Positions 1 to 7,970 of a stretch of 64,000 bases of DNA are shown here, piece by piece. How positions within the stretch are numbered: the first letter of the stretch is position 1; each line of letters begins with the position of its first letter. A program made the translations under genes and the position numbers. The notes under the pieces were generated by a model. The model was given only the letters and a program-made list of their open reading frames with translations, had not been told where the DNA came from and searched no databases. This DNA comes from Humibacillus xanthopallidus (lineage in GTDB: Bacteria; Actinomycetota; Actinomycetes; Actinomycetales; Dermatophilaceae). The stretch covers positions 372,001 through 436,000 of the forward strand of contig NZ_VFQF01000001.1 in the NCBI RefSeq assembly GCF_006717145.1, given 5' to 3'.

Positions 1-110
1 CATGGCGGCTGCCGCTGGCCACTTCATGGCAACGACGGTAGGGCAGGTGCCGCCGGGACCGGGCTCACGTGGCGAGCCGATCTCGGTTCACGTGTGGCAG
101 GCTGCCCGGC

Positions 111-734
111 GTGCCAGCCGACACCGTGGTTCTTCGCGACGATGATGAGCGCTACCCGTCCTTGACGACTCATGGCTGGTCGGTGACGGCCCGCTCGTGG
201 GGTGCCCGCCTCGAGCTGACGGATGGGCACGAGCAGTGCTGGGTCGCGGCTCTCGATGGTCTTCCGCCCGAGGACGTGTGCCGGGAGCTCAGCGCTGCCG
301 ATGTCACTGCCGCACTGGCTCTGGATTCCGCAACGGCCCGCGACTACCCGGGAGGCGTGGCGACGGCACACGAGCGTCTGACGGCCGTGCGCGCGTCACC
401 GGCTGCCGGCCGGCGCGGTTTCGGCGTTCTGGATGCAGATCAGAACCTCGTCGCGATGACCTTCGTCGACGTCGTCGACGTCGTCGGCGCTGAGGCGGAG
501 GTGGACTTCACTGTCGTCGCCCGGCATCGGCGCGGCAGGGGGCTGGCCACGGCGGTCAAGGCGGCGTCGCTGCTGGCCCTGAAGCGCGCCGGCGTCACGA
601 CAGTTCGCACAGGTGGCTCCGACGAGAACTCCGGCATTCTCGCGGCGAACCAGGCGCTCGGCTTCCAGGTGGACGAGCACTGGCCCACCCTCACTGCCGC
701 GAACGGCCCTGCCTCGGTGCCGTCCCACCCATGA
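111..734 (+). CDS. GNAT-family N-acetyltransferase
   Basis: The frame encodes about 207 residues whose C-terminal half has the GNAT fold signature: a beta-strand with acidic and hydrophobic residues, then RHRRGRGLATAVK (acetyl-CoA pyrophosphate loop, R/Q-x-x-G-x-G/A type), then the late SDENSGILAANQALGF helix seen in many GNATs. The first half is divergent and may form a second, degenerate GNAT-like unit. The acceptor substrate is not predictable. GTG at 111 (PADTVVLR) is used as start; an in-frame GTG at 69 is possible, a stop lies just upstream of that, and no clear ribosome-binding site separates the two. The gene overlaps the next GNAT gene by ATGA, so the two are probably co-translated. 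Confidence 0.75.
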   Translation: MPADTVVLRDDDERYPSLTTHGWSVTARSWGARLELTDGHEQCWVAALDGLPPEDVCRELSAADVTAALALDSATARDYPGGVATAHERLTAVRASPAAGRRGFGVLDADQNLVAMTFVDVVDVVGAEAEVDFTVVARHRRGRGLATAVKAASLLALKRAGVTTVRTGGSDENSGILAANQALGFQVDEHWPTLTAANGPASVPSHP

Positions 735-1252
735 GCAGCTCGCACGCGGTGACGATCCGTCGGGCAGTGCCCGATGACGCCGAGGCGCTCGCCCACCTGC
801 ACGTCCTCGTGTGGGAGGAGGCCTACACCTCGCTCATGCCGGCCAGCGTCTTCGAGGCGCGTCGGGCGACCCTCACGGATCGCATCGAGCGGTGGGGCGA
901 GAACATCACCGGCTCCCCGGCTCGCACCATCGTCGCCGCCGACCCCTCCGGGCTGGTCGGGTTCGCGAGTGCCGGCCCAGCTCGAAGTGACGATGTCGAT
1001 GTCGACGACGAGCTGTGGGCCCTGTACGTGCGGGCCTCGCGCTGGGGAACAGGCGTCGGCCATGCGCTGCTCACCGACTCGCTCGGGGACAGGCCCGCCT
1101 GCCTCTGGGTGCTGCGTGGCAACGACCGAGCCATCACCTTCTACGGCAGGCACGGCTTCGTCGCGGACGGCACGGCGCGGTCGGACGAGTACGGCACCGA
1201 GCTCCGCATGGTCCGCACGACGCCAGGGCTGGGACCCAGCCGTACGCCGTAG
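731..1252 (+). CDS. GNAT-family N-acetyltransferase
   Basis: A 173-residue single-domain GNAT protein of normal family length. The N-terminus (VTIRRAVPDDAEALAHLH) is a typical first strand and helix, and ELWALYVRASRWGTGVGHAL carries the acetyl-CoA loop W-G-x-G-x-G. The helix WVLRGNDRAITFYGRHGF is the canonical motif B with the Tyr before the final strand. It most resembles the RimI-like group of general acetyltransferases, but the acceptor is unknown. The ATG lies inside the stop of the preceding acetyltransferase (ATGA overlap), so both form one transcript and possibly act on related substrates. Confidence 0.8.
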   Translation: MSSSHAVTIRRAVPDDAEALAHLHVLVWEEAYTSLMPASVFEARRATLTDRIERWGENITGSPARTIVAADPSGLVGFASAGPARSDDVDVDDELWALYVRASRWGTGVGHALLTDSLGDRPACLWVLRGNDRAITFYGRHGFVADGTARSDEYGTELRMVRTTPGLGPSRTP

Positions 1253-1269
1253 GCGCTCAGGGCAGGTCC

Positions 1270-2400
1270 CTAGAGCGCCTTGTACACGTCGGAGCGACTG
1301 GGGCGCGACGGCACTGCCGACTCTGTAGGAGACGTGGTCTCGGTCGCTGCGGCCATCCCGTCTGCGACCGGCCCCCTGCCCGAGGCGCTCGGACGGCCGG
1401 ACGGCACGCCCTGGGGCGGGGCTGGCGCCCGCAGCGCCACGTGGTCGACCACCACGGACTTCTGCTCGCGGGTCGGGTAGAACCAGAGCTCGCGCGTCTG
1501 CATGTACCAGAAGGCGATGAACCCGACGATGACCACGAGCTCGACCACGAGGATCAGGTGCCGGCCACTGCGGAAGATCACGACGGCCGCCACGATCATG
1601 GCGATCGTGGCCCCCGCCGTGATGCCGTATCTGTTGGTCCAGACGTTCGAAGGCTGACCATCGGCTGCCCGAGTGGCGCGCTCGAAGCTGTAGGCGTTGG
1701 CGACCATGACACCGAGCACGCCCAGGACCATGGTCCCCGCAGAGATCCCGTGCGCGCTGTCCTTGAAGGTGTCCGGCCAGAAGATGAACAAGGCCAGCTC
1801 GACGAGCACGATGAACAGTGTCACCAGGCCAAGAACCCCTGCGAGCCTCAGCTTGCGGTGCCGGACGTCACGGAACCACGTGGCAAGCGGGCCGGACCAG
1901 CCCTCGTGTTCCTCGCTGTCCGGGGTAGCCGCCTGCAGTCCTCTCCGCGACGTGGAGCGGTGAACCTGCCGGGGCATGAAACCGTAGAGCAACAGGAACG
2001 CCACGGACACGATCAACAGGGTCAGCACGTTGTTTCGGACTGCGTCCGCGGTGTTGGCGTCGGCGACGACGTGTCCGTACTTCGTCGGACAGCTTCCATC
2101 GACCGTGGTCGGCACGAGGGCCACGAGAAACGCCATGAACCCGGCGAAGTTGAGCAGCACGTCCTCGACGGGGTCGTTTCCCTTGTAGACGATGAGGCAC
2201 GCGCCAAGAGCAGCCAACGAGAACACGAACGCCCCCCGCACGGGCGTGTGGTAGTAGGCACTGATGGACCCCAGAAGGCAGTCGGTCCCACGGGTCGACT
2301 CGAGGGCCGTCGCAACGACCAGAATGAGGAGCAGCGGGATCATCGCCACCCGGAGCGAGCGATAGGTGGTCAGCACGTTGTGCTCGAAGCTCTTCGACAT
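1270..2400 (-). CDS. multi-pass membrane protein of unknown function
   Basis: 376 residues, no family recognised. About eight hydrophobic helices can be read, at roughly residues 18-35, 55-72, 82-98, 122-142, 182-206, 217-236, 260-280 and 284-303. A hydrophilic loop (about 143-180) lies between the two halves and a Pro/Ser/Thr-rich cytoplasmic-looking tail covers the last 65 residues. The Tyr pair in ISAYYHTP after helix 1 and the paired Cys (TDCLLG, DGSCPT) in presumed extracytoplasmic loops could be structural. The start is well supported by GGGAGGAAAG immediately before ATG. It is convergent with the GNAT pair and has no operon partner. Confidence 0.75.
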   Translation of the reverse strand: MSKSFEHNVLTTYRSLRVAMIPLLLILVVATALESTRGTDCLLGSISAYYHTPVRGAFVFSLAALGACLIVYKGNDPVEDVLLNFAGFMAFLVALVPTTVDGSCPTKYGHVVADANTADAVRNNVLTLLIVSVAFLLLYGFMPRQVHRSTSRRGLQAATPDSEEHEGWSGPLATWFRDVRHRKLRLAGVLGLVTLFIVLVELALFIFWPDTFKDSAHGISAGTMVLGVLGVMVANAYSFERATRAADGQPSNVWTNRYGITAGATIAMIVAAVVIFRSGRHLILVVELVVIVGFIAFWYMQTRELWFYPTREQKSVVVDHVALRAPAPPQGVPSGRPSASGRGPVADGMAAATETTSPTESAVPSRPSRSDVYKAL

Positions 2401-2492
2401 CTTTCCTCCCGGACGAGAAACGTCTCCTCACGTCAGACGCCGAAGGTAGGACCGTGATACTCGAGCGGTGAGTCCCCGCCAGCCGCTCACGG

Positions 2493-2816
2493 TCAGAGGA
2501 ACGGGCGCACCTCGATCTTGCGGTTGCAGCACTTCGACGCCTCGGCGCCGAGCCTCAGCGCCACGTCGAGGTCCGGTGCCTCGATGATCCAGAAGCCGGC
2601 GAGGTACTCCTTCGACTCGAGGTAGGGGCCGTCGGTGATCAGCACCGTCTCGCCCCGGTTGTCGATGGTCGTCGCAGGGTCGGGCGAGCCGAGGCCGCCC
2701 GCGAAGATCCAGTAGCGCTCGGCGCGCAGCCGGTCGTTGAACGCGTCGATGTCGGCCTCCTCGGTGGGGGTGGCGCGGCCGGTGCCGTCGTCGATCACGG
2801 AAACCAGGTACTGCAT
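2493..2816 (-). CDS. YCII-related (DGPF) domain protein
   Basis: A 107-residue protein of the YCII/DGPF superfamily, a small ferredoxin-like fold. It begins MQYLVSVIDD, has a central conserved ITDGPYLESKEYLAGFWI block (the name-giving D-G-P-Y/F) and ends with a short beta strand. The family is often encoded near ECF sigma factors in actinobacteria, but none is adjacent here. Its biochemical role is not established. ATG at 2816 is chosen because the homologous segment starts there and AGGAG lies about 10 nt upstream; the frame stays open further upstream but loses similarity. Four Cys are absent except the CC pair near the C-terminus (SKCCNRK), which could bind metal. Confidence 0.8.
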   Translation of the reverse strand: MQYLVSVIDDGTGRATPTEEADIDAFNDRLRAERYWIFAGGLGSPDPATTIDNRGETVLITDGPYLESKEYLAGFWIIEAPDLDVALRLGAEASKCCNRKIEVRPFL

Positions 2817-2977
2817 CTCGGACCATCTCCTGTGTGTCGGGCTTCGGGCCGTCCCTCGTGGATGGCCGCTCACCTCTACGACGAACGCGTCGAGTCCGAT
2901 CCGACACCGCGGTGGCGCGTTCTTCAACCCGGACCCCGCGCAGGCCCTGCTTCGTACGTCACAGCCGACCGGACGGC

Positions 2978-2998
2978 ATACCCCCTGGGGTGTAGCGT
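2978..2998 (+). promoter_or_regulatory. CsoR-like operator overlapping a leaderless promoter
   Basis: ATACCCC-CT-GGGGTGT at 2978-2993 is a near-perfect dyad (6 of 7 positions) of the G/C-tract type bound by CsoR/RicR copper repressors. It runs into TAGCGT (2993-2998), a -10 box exactly 7 nt before the GTG of the cupredoxin lipoprotein gene. Repressor binding would block the promoter. Known from the family: CsoR sites are pseudo-palindromes of C-run and G-run flanked by TA. Inferred: copper induction of the downstream gene. Confidence 0.6.
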
Positions 2999-3005
2999 CG
3001 ACGAC

Positions 3006-3662
3006 GTGGCACCGCAACACGCAACCGTCCGCGCCCTGCGCCTCACGCTCGCCGTCGCGGCGTCCGCAGCGCTGCTGGCCGGGTGCACGACGACCACCGT
3101 CATGGGGCGCGGCCCCATGGACGGCGGCTCCACCGCAGTGGGCGGGATGATGGGCGGCAACGGCAACGGCAACGGCAACGGCTTCGGCAACGGCGCAGGC
3201 AATGCGATGCTCGCGCCCCTGACCTGTGCCGCTCCGACCGACCTGCCGGGTGCGCGCGTCACCGTCACCCTTGCCGACATGGGGATGTCGCGGATGATGG
3301 GTGGCACTGCCCCGATGGGGGCCCGGATGTCGCTCACGGCCGAGCCGACGACGGTGCCGTCAGGGCAGGTGAGCCTCGTCGTGGACAACCGCGGATGGCG
3401 CACCCACGAGCTCGTGGTCCTGCCGCTGTCGGCGGGTGCCGCCGTGGGGGAGCGGGTGCCCGGTGCCGACAGCAAGGTCGACGAGGCGGGCAGCCTCGGT
3501 GAGGCGTCGAACTCGTGCGCCGCGGGCGCGGGGGAGGGCATCGCCTCGGGCGCCGCGGGCTGGGTCACTCTCACCCTCGCGCCCGGGCACTACGAGCTCG
3601 TCTGCAACCTGACGAACCACTACGCGAACGGCATGCGTCAGGAGCTCGTCGTCACCGGCTGA
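3006..3662 (+). CDS. cupredoxin (sulfocyanin/plastocyanin-like) lipoprotein
   Basis: 218 residues. A signal peptide ends in lipobox LLAGC with Cys27 as the lipidated residue, so the protein should sit on the outer face of the membrane. A Met/Gly/Asn-rich linker (Gly-Asn alternation at about 51-66, many Met) precedes a cupredoxin domain. Type-1 copper ligands are visible: His134 (WRTHELVV), then Cys200, His205 and Met210 with plastocyanin spacing C-x4-H-x4-M. Likely role is copper binding or electron transfer. The Met-rich segment may also bind copper. The GTG start follows a TAGCGT box by 7 nt, implying leaderless transcription, and a CsoR-like dyad overlaps the promoter. An upstream in-frame start would add a non-secretory N-terminus and is rejected. 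Confidence 0.85.
   Translation: MAPQHATVRALRLTLAVAASAALLAGCTTTTVMGRGPMDGGSTAVGGMMGGNGNGNGNGFGNGAGNAMLAPLTCAAPTDLPGARVTVTLADMGMSRMMGGTAPMGARMSLTAEPTTVPSGQVSLVVDNRGWRTHELVVLPLSAGAAVGERVPGADSKVDEAGSLGEASNSCAAGAGEGIASGAAGWVTLTLAPGHYELVCNLTNHYANGMRQELVVTG
3152..3185 (+). repeat. short GGCAAC tandem repeat inside the cupredoxin gene
   Basis: The hexamer GGCAAC is repeated consecutively about four times and then again after one interruption, encoding alternating Gly-Asn. It is a codon-level microsatellite in the flexible linker between lipid anchor and copper domain. Unit loss or gain would stay in frame. Confidence 0.7.
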
Positions 3663-3668
3663 CCCTGC

Positions 3669-5066
3669 TCAGGCCGGCAGGGGTGCCGTGCTGTCGACGA
3701 GGGCGTGCCAGCGGATACGGCGGGCGCGCCAGGTGAAGATGGCGAGCTTGACCGCCTCGTCGGCGATGCGCGCGAGGAAGATGCCCGCGAACCCGAGCGG
3801 GGTGTGCAGCCCGAGCACGATCGCGAGGGGGAGACCCACGACGAAGGCGCCCACGGCATCGCCCATGATGACGCCGCGCACGTCGTTGCCGCTCGGCAGC
3901 ACCCCGGCGCCGATGATCATGTTGCGCACCTTGATCACCTGGAAGGCGGCGTTGATGAGGATGCCGACGCTCGCCATGACCCGCACGTCTCGGCCGGCCT
4001 CGCCGAACAGGGTGTCGAGGAAGAGCACCGACGTGGCGAAGAGCACGCCGAAGACCGCGGCCGTGCCGATGCCCGCCCGGGTCACGCGACGCACCCACGC
4101 CATGGCCGCGTCGACGTCGCCGCTGCCGACCGAGCGCCCGACGAGGGTCGTCGTCGCCGCCATGAGCCCGATGCTGCCGACGATGAAGATGCCCTCGAGG
4201 GTCGTGACGATCTGTGCCGCCGCGAGCGCCTCGTCGCCGAGCTGCTGGAAGACGACGTTGTAGAGGAAGGTGCCGACCGTCCAGAAGAGCTCGGTGACGC
4301 CGAGGGGCAGCGCGAGGACGAAGAGCGGCACGACCACGGCGCGCCACTGGCGCAGGCTGTCGGGCAGGCTCCAGCCGATCACCTTGCGGCCGTAGGCCAT
4401 CCACAGCAGGATCAGCGTCTTGGCCACGGCCGTGATGAGGGTCGCCCAGCCTGCGCCGGCCACCCCGAGCGTCGGGAACGGGCCGAAGCCCGTGACGAGG
4501 GCGTAGGCGAGGACGGCGTTGGCGACGACGGTGATCATCGTCGCCACCATCGGCCGCGTCGGCTGGCCGACCGAGCGGAGCACGCCCGACATGATCGCGC
4601 TGAGCATGATCGGCAGCGTGGCGAGCACCGTGAGGCGGAAGTAGTCCGTGCCCGCTGCTGCCACCGCGGGCGACGCGCCGACGAGGCCCATGATCCGGTC
4701 GGAGAAGAACCAGGGCACGAACGACACGACGGCGCCGAGCACGAGCGCCGTGAGGACGGCCGCCGTGACGGTGTGGTCGAGATCCCCGCGCCGGTCGGCA
4801 CCGTACGCGCGAGCCACGAGGATGCTCACCGAGGTGCCGAGGGCGCCCAGGGTGACCGCGAGGATGAAGGTGAGGCTGTTCGAAAAGCCCACGGCCGCAA
4901 TGGCCGTCGCGCCCAGGCCGCCGACCACGATCTGGTTGACGAAGTTGAGCACGAGCATGAGCACGAACTCCATGCTCACCGGGACGGCGATGCGCGCGAT
5001 CTCTCGGCCAGGGGTCGGCGGAGCCGATCTCAGGGTGCGGAGGCTGGGCACGGCGAGGCGAGGCAT
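3669..5066 (-). CDS. MATE-family multidrug/toxin efflux transporter
   Basis: 465 residues, the usual MATE length, with twelve predicted membrane helices in two homologous halves. The first half opens with EIARIAVPVSMEFVLMLV and a long MVATMITVVANAVLAYAL helix; the second half repeats the pattern (RRVTRAGIGTAAVFGVLF). MATE proteins use Na+ or H+ gradients to export cationic compounds across the cytoplasmic membrane; the substrate here is unknown. It is convergent with the cupredoxin gene (6 nt apart). Two minus-strand genes lie upstream, an APH(6)-like kinase 102 nt away, so a drug-resistance association is possible. Confidence 0.9.
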   Translation of the reverse strand: MPRLAVPSLRTLRSAPPTPGREIARIAVPVSMEFVLMLVLNFVNQIVVGGLGATAIAAVGFSNSLTFILAVTLGALGTSVSILVARAYGADRRGDLDHTVTAAVLTALVLGAVVSFVPWFFSDRIMGLVGASPAVAAAGTDYFRLTVLATLPIMLSAIMSGVLRSVGQPTRPMVATMITVVANAVLAYALVTGFGPFPTLGVAGAGWATLITAVAKTLILLWMAYGRKVIGWSLPDSLRQWRAVVVPLFVLALPLGVTELFWTVGTFLYNVVFQQLGDEALAAAQIVTTLEGIFIVGSIGLMAATTTLVGRSVGSGDVDAAMAWVRRVTRAGIGTAAVFGVLFATSVLFLDTLFGEAGRDVRVMASVGILINAAFQVIKVRNMIIGAGVLPSGNDVRGVIMGDAVGAFVVGLPLAIVLGLHTPLGFAGIFLARIADEAVKLAIFTWRARRIRWHALVDSTAPLPA

Positions 5067-5168
5067 GAGCGAGCGACTTTCGAAATCGAAGGTTGGGGCT
5101 GCCCTAGGTTACGTCCTCCGAGCCTCTGAGTCGAAACGATTTGATTCCGTCTCGCCGAGGAGCGTGGA

Positions 5169-6179
5169 TCAGTCGTTCATCGCCTTGATGATGGTGACCG
5201 CGAGACTGATCCGGTCGCGGCCTCCCGCATCGAGCGCTGCTCCCGCAGACGCGAGGTCGACGGCGTTGTCGGCCTCGCGGACGATCGTCCACGCGCGGGC
5301 GCGCCCCTCGTCGATGCCCGCCCCCTCGCAGATGATCTCGAGCCGCCGCCGCAGCGACCACCGCACCTGCGAGCCGGTGCCGAGCTCGTCGGCGCGGTTC
5401 CACAGGGCCGGGGCAACCTCGAACGCGACGTCGCCGCCCATCGGCTTGGGGTCGATCGCGAGCCACGGGGAGCGGTAGGCCCCGAGGACGTTGGTGTAGT
5501 GCAGGTCGGTGTGGAGCAGCCGGTCCTCGGACGGTGCCCGCGTCACGAGCTCGCCGGCGAGCGCGGCCGCCTGGTCGAGATAGCGCCGTGGCAGCACCGG
5601 AGGCGCCGCCCGCAGCTCCTCGGCCTGACGCTCGGCGTATGCCGTGAGGCTGGGGATGCGCGGGTGCGCGGGCCGCCGGAGCGTGGACAGCAGGTCACCG
5701 ATGACCCCGCACGCCTCGTCGATCTCGACGCGTGCGAGGTCGCGGGTGTGGAGCCGCTCGAGCAGCATCGCGAACCGCGACGGGTCGGCCCGCACGAGGC
5801 GCACGGCGCCGTGGCCGTTCCACGTCTGCAGGGCCAGGGGCTCGGCGGCCGCCTCACGGTGCGGCCAGGTCACCTTGAGCACGCCCTCGCCGCTGACCCC
5901 GACGGTCTCTCGCCCGGCACCGAGCAGGCGCACCGGGACGACGACCGCGCAGACGCCGTGCAGGGGGCGCCCGATCGGCTCGAGCTCCCACTCGTCGAGG
6001 AGGCTGCCGAGGAGCGCGGGCAGGTCGTCGAGCCAGTCCTGGCCGGACATCCAGCCTTCCGCGGCATAGCCCGCGACCTCGTGGGCGAAGAGTGCGGGCA
6101 CGAGGTCGTAGCGCGCTCCTCCGTCGCGGGGGCCGTGACCGTGCCCCGCAGCGGCTCCCTGGCCCGGCCGCGAGCTCAC
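5169..6179 (-). CDS. aminoglycoside/hydroxyurea phosphotransferase-like kinase (APH(6) type)
   Basis: 336 residues with the protein-kinase-like fold of the streptomycin 6-kinase/hydroxyurea kinase family. Visible are an N-lobe VLKVTWP with putative ATP-binding Lys102, the catalytic Brenner motif HTDLHYTN (223-230) and the metal-binding IDPKP (242-246). In the family these enzymes phosphorylate streptomycin-like drugs or small metabolites with ATP in the cytosol; the physiological substrate here is unknown. The GTG at 6179 overlaps the TGA of the upstream ferritin-like lipoprotein gene (GTGA), so this start is preferred over longer in-frame extensions that run through that gene. Confidence 0.8.
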   Translation of the reverse strand: MSSRPGQGAAAGHGHGPRDGGARYDLVPALFAHEVAGYAAEGWMSGQDWLDDLPALLGSLLDEWELEPIGRPLHGVCAVVVPVRLLGAGRETVGVSGEGVLKVTWPHREAAAEPLALQTWNGHGAVRLVRADPSRFAMLLERLHTRDLARVEIDEACGVIGDLLSTLRRPAHPRIPSLTAYAERQAEELRAAPPVLPRRYLDQAAALAGELVTRAPSEDRLLHTDLHYTNVLGAYRSPWLAIDPKPMGGDVAFEVAPALWNRADELGTGSQVRWSLRRRLEIICEGAGIDEGRARAWTIVREADNAVDLASAGAALDAGGRDRISLAVTIIKAMND

Positions 6180-7219
6180 GCTGACGTCCCCGGGAAGGCG
6201 GCTAGCGGCATACCCCAGCCGGTGGCGAGCGCCTGAACGCGCCCGCTCCAACGGGCGGTGTCGTCGAGCGCCGGACCGTCGGGTTTGCCACCGGCGACGT
6301 CGACAGTCGCGTCGACGGCGGTGGCGAGCAGGTGGGTCGCGAGCCGCTGCGCCTCGTCGGGCGTCGTAACGGGGAAGGGCAGTGCCCACCCGCCGGGGGT
6401 CGAGGTCGTCGAACCCGCGACGGCGAGGTCGAGACGCCGCAGAGCGTCGAGCGTCGTGAGAGCCCGGGTGCGCCCTGCACCCGTCGACTGGGCTGCGGCC
6501 ACCTCGAAGCCGTAGACGAGGGGCGAGGTCTGGTCGATGATCCGCGGGCGGGCCGCGCTGGGGGTGGCGGTGGGGTCGACCGCGGCTCCGAGGAGCGCGG
6601 CGGAGGCGAGTCGCGACGACCATGCGGCGAGCACGAGGTCGCGGGTGCCCGGCGTCGCGCCCGCGAGGGCTGTCCACCGGTCGGGGGAGATGGTGGCGAG
6701 GACCGCCGCGAGCTGCGCGACCGTCTGGACAGTGGCCACGCCGGACGGCGAACCCGTGCTCGGCTTGCTGCTCGGCGTGCCCGTGCTCGCGGAGGCGCCC
6801 GACGACGTCGGAGCCGTCACCGGTGTCACCGGCGTCACCGGCGCCGGTGCGGTGGCGGCGGTGATCTCGGCCGTCGGCACACCGGCGTTGGTGAGCCGGC
6901 CCGTGAGCACCGCGATCTGGCGGCGCTGCGCGGCGACGGTCTCGCGCAGGACGCCCCGTGCCTCGCCGCGCGGCTCGAGCGTGCCCGCGGCTCGCACGAG
7001 CGACCGGAGGTCCTTGATGACGGCGAGGATGAAGCGCTCATCGGGCGCGGGCTTGCGCGTCGGCACGGGTGGCGGGGGCTGGGGCAGGTCGAGGCGCAGC
7101 CCGCACCCGGCGAGGGCGGTCAGCGCCGCGGCGCCGCCGCCGAGCACGAGCAGCCGTCGCGTCGGGAGACCGGGCGCCGCTCCCTCCCGGGACCCGGGTC
7201 TCGGGGTGTCGCCGCTCAT
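6176..7219 (-). CDS. DUF4439 ferritin-like lipoprotein
   Basis: 347 residues. A twin-arginine segment (TRRLLVLGG, Arg21-Arg22) followed by a hydrophobic stretch and lipobox LTALAGC (Cys39) indicates a lipoprotein, possibly Tat-exported. Residues about 60-120 form a helix, then a Thr/Pro/Ser-rich spacer. The last ~150 residues are all-helical with the DUF4439 pattern (VYGFEVAAAQ, then alternating alanine-rich helices), a ferritin-like fold by family assignment. I do not see the metal-ligand E/H pairs of true ferritins. ATG at 7219 is placed right after a 12-bp inverted repeat. The gene overlaps the kinase gene downstream by 4 nt. Confidence 0.7.
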   Translation of the reverse strand: MSGDTPRPGSREGAAPGLPTRRLLVLGGGAAALTALAGCGLRLDLPQPPPPVPTRKPAPDERFILAVIKDLRSLVRAAGTLEPRGEARGVLRETVAAQRRQIAVLTGRLTNAGVPTAEITAATAPAPVTPVTPVTAPTSSGASASTGTPSSKPSTGSPSGVATVQTVAQLAAVLATISPDRWTALAGATPGTRDLVLAAWSSRLASAALLGAAVDPTATPSAARPRIIDQTSPLVYGFEVAAAQSTGAGRTRALTTLDALRRLDLAVAGSTTSTPGGWALPFPVTTPDEAQRLATHLLATAVDATVDVAGGKPDGPALDDTARWSGRVQALATGWGMPLAAFPGTSA

Positions 7220-7222
7220 GCG

Positions 7223-7250
7223 GTGCATCCTCGCACGCGCGAGGATGCAC
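7223..7250. repeat. perfect 12-bp inverted repeat between divergent genes
   Basis: GTGCATCCTCGC, 4 nt, GCGAGGATGCAC: a perfect dyad 4 nt upstream of the DUF4439 start. It lies in the divergent space shared with rimP. In the minus-strand mRNA one arm contains GAGG, the only plausible ribosome-binding site, so the hairpin would occlude it. As DNA it could equally be a repressor operator. Confidence 0.7.
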
Positions 7251-7305
7251 CTCCCGGACCTCCCGGGGTGGCGCGGTCGTGGGCGGCGGCGGCCCGCGCG
7301 ACCGA

Positions 7306-7311
7306 TAGAGT
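7306..7311 (+). promoter_or_regulatory. -10 box of the rimP-nusA operon
   Basis: TAGAGT lies 84 nt upstream of the rimP start in the divergent region and matches the TANNNT -10 boxes seen elsewhere in this window. It would give a leader of about 75 nt. No convincing -35 box was found. Confidence 0.45.
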
Positions 7312-7394
7312 TGTCCCACGCGGTCTCTCGCTGCCTGCCCGACGGGCGGGGCAGGAGAGCCCGGACATTCGAGAAGAGCAGGAGGCGTCGACGC

Positions 7395-7970
7395 ATGAGC
7401 ACGGCCCAGGACCTCAGGGCGACGCTCGAGCCGGTGCTGGTGGCGCTGGGGCTCGTCGTCGAGGACATCTCCGTCACCCCTGCCGGCAAGCGTCGCCTCG
7501 TCCGTGTCCTCGTCGACACCGACATCAGCGGGCTCGACGCCTCAGATACGGCGAGCGCCGTGCCCGCCCTCTCGCTCGACGACGTCGCCGAGGCGACCCG
7601 GGCGGTGAGCGACGCGCTCGACACGAGTGACGTCATGGGCGACGCGCCCTACGTGCTCGAGGTGTCCTCGCCCGGAGTCGGCCGCCGGCTGACGTCGCGC
7701 GAGCAGCTGCGCCGCCAGGTGGGCCGCCTCGTCGAGGTCGCGCACGCCGGCAGCAGCGACACGGGTCGCCTCCGCGAGGTGGGCGCCGACACGCTGACCC
7801 TCGAGGTGGCTGCCACGAAGAAGGAGCCGGCCCGCACGGTGACGCTCGAGCTCGACGGGGTCGAGCACGCGGTCGTGCAGGTCGAGTTCCGCAGGACGGG
7901 TGCCGATGAAGGTGCACCAGACGTTGACGAGGCGGGCTCCGACGAGCCCGCGACGGAAGGGGACATCTGA
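7395..7970 (+). CDS. rimP: ribosome maturation factor RimP
   Basis: 191 residues. The N-terminal domain reads [20 protein letters not shown] and [13 protein letters not shown], and the central block [16 protein letters not shown] is the diagnostic RimP signature (E-V-S-S-P-G). A C-terminal SH3-like domain follows, with an acidic actinobacterial tail. RimP assists 30S subunit assembly. It is the first gene of rimP-nusA-ylxR-infB, as in most bacteria. ATG at 7395 is preceded by AGGAGG with 9 nt spacing. The stop overlaps the nusA start (TGATG). Confidence 0.95.
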   Translation: MSTAQDLRATLEPVLVALGLVVEDISVTPAGKRRLVRVLVDTDISGLDASDTASAVPALSLDDVAEATRAVSDALDTSDVMGDAPYVLEVSSPGVGRRLTSREQLRRQVGRLVEVAHAGSSDTGRLREVGADTLTLEVAATKKEPARTVTLELDGVEHAVVQVEFRRTGADEGAPDVDEAGSDEPATEGDI

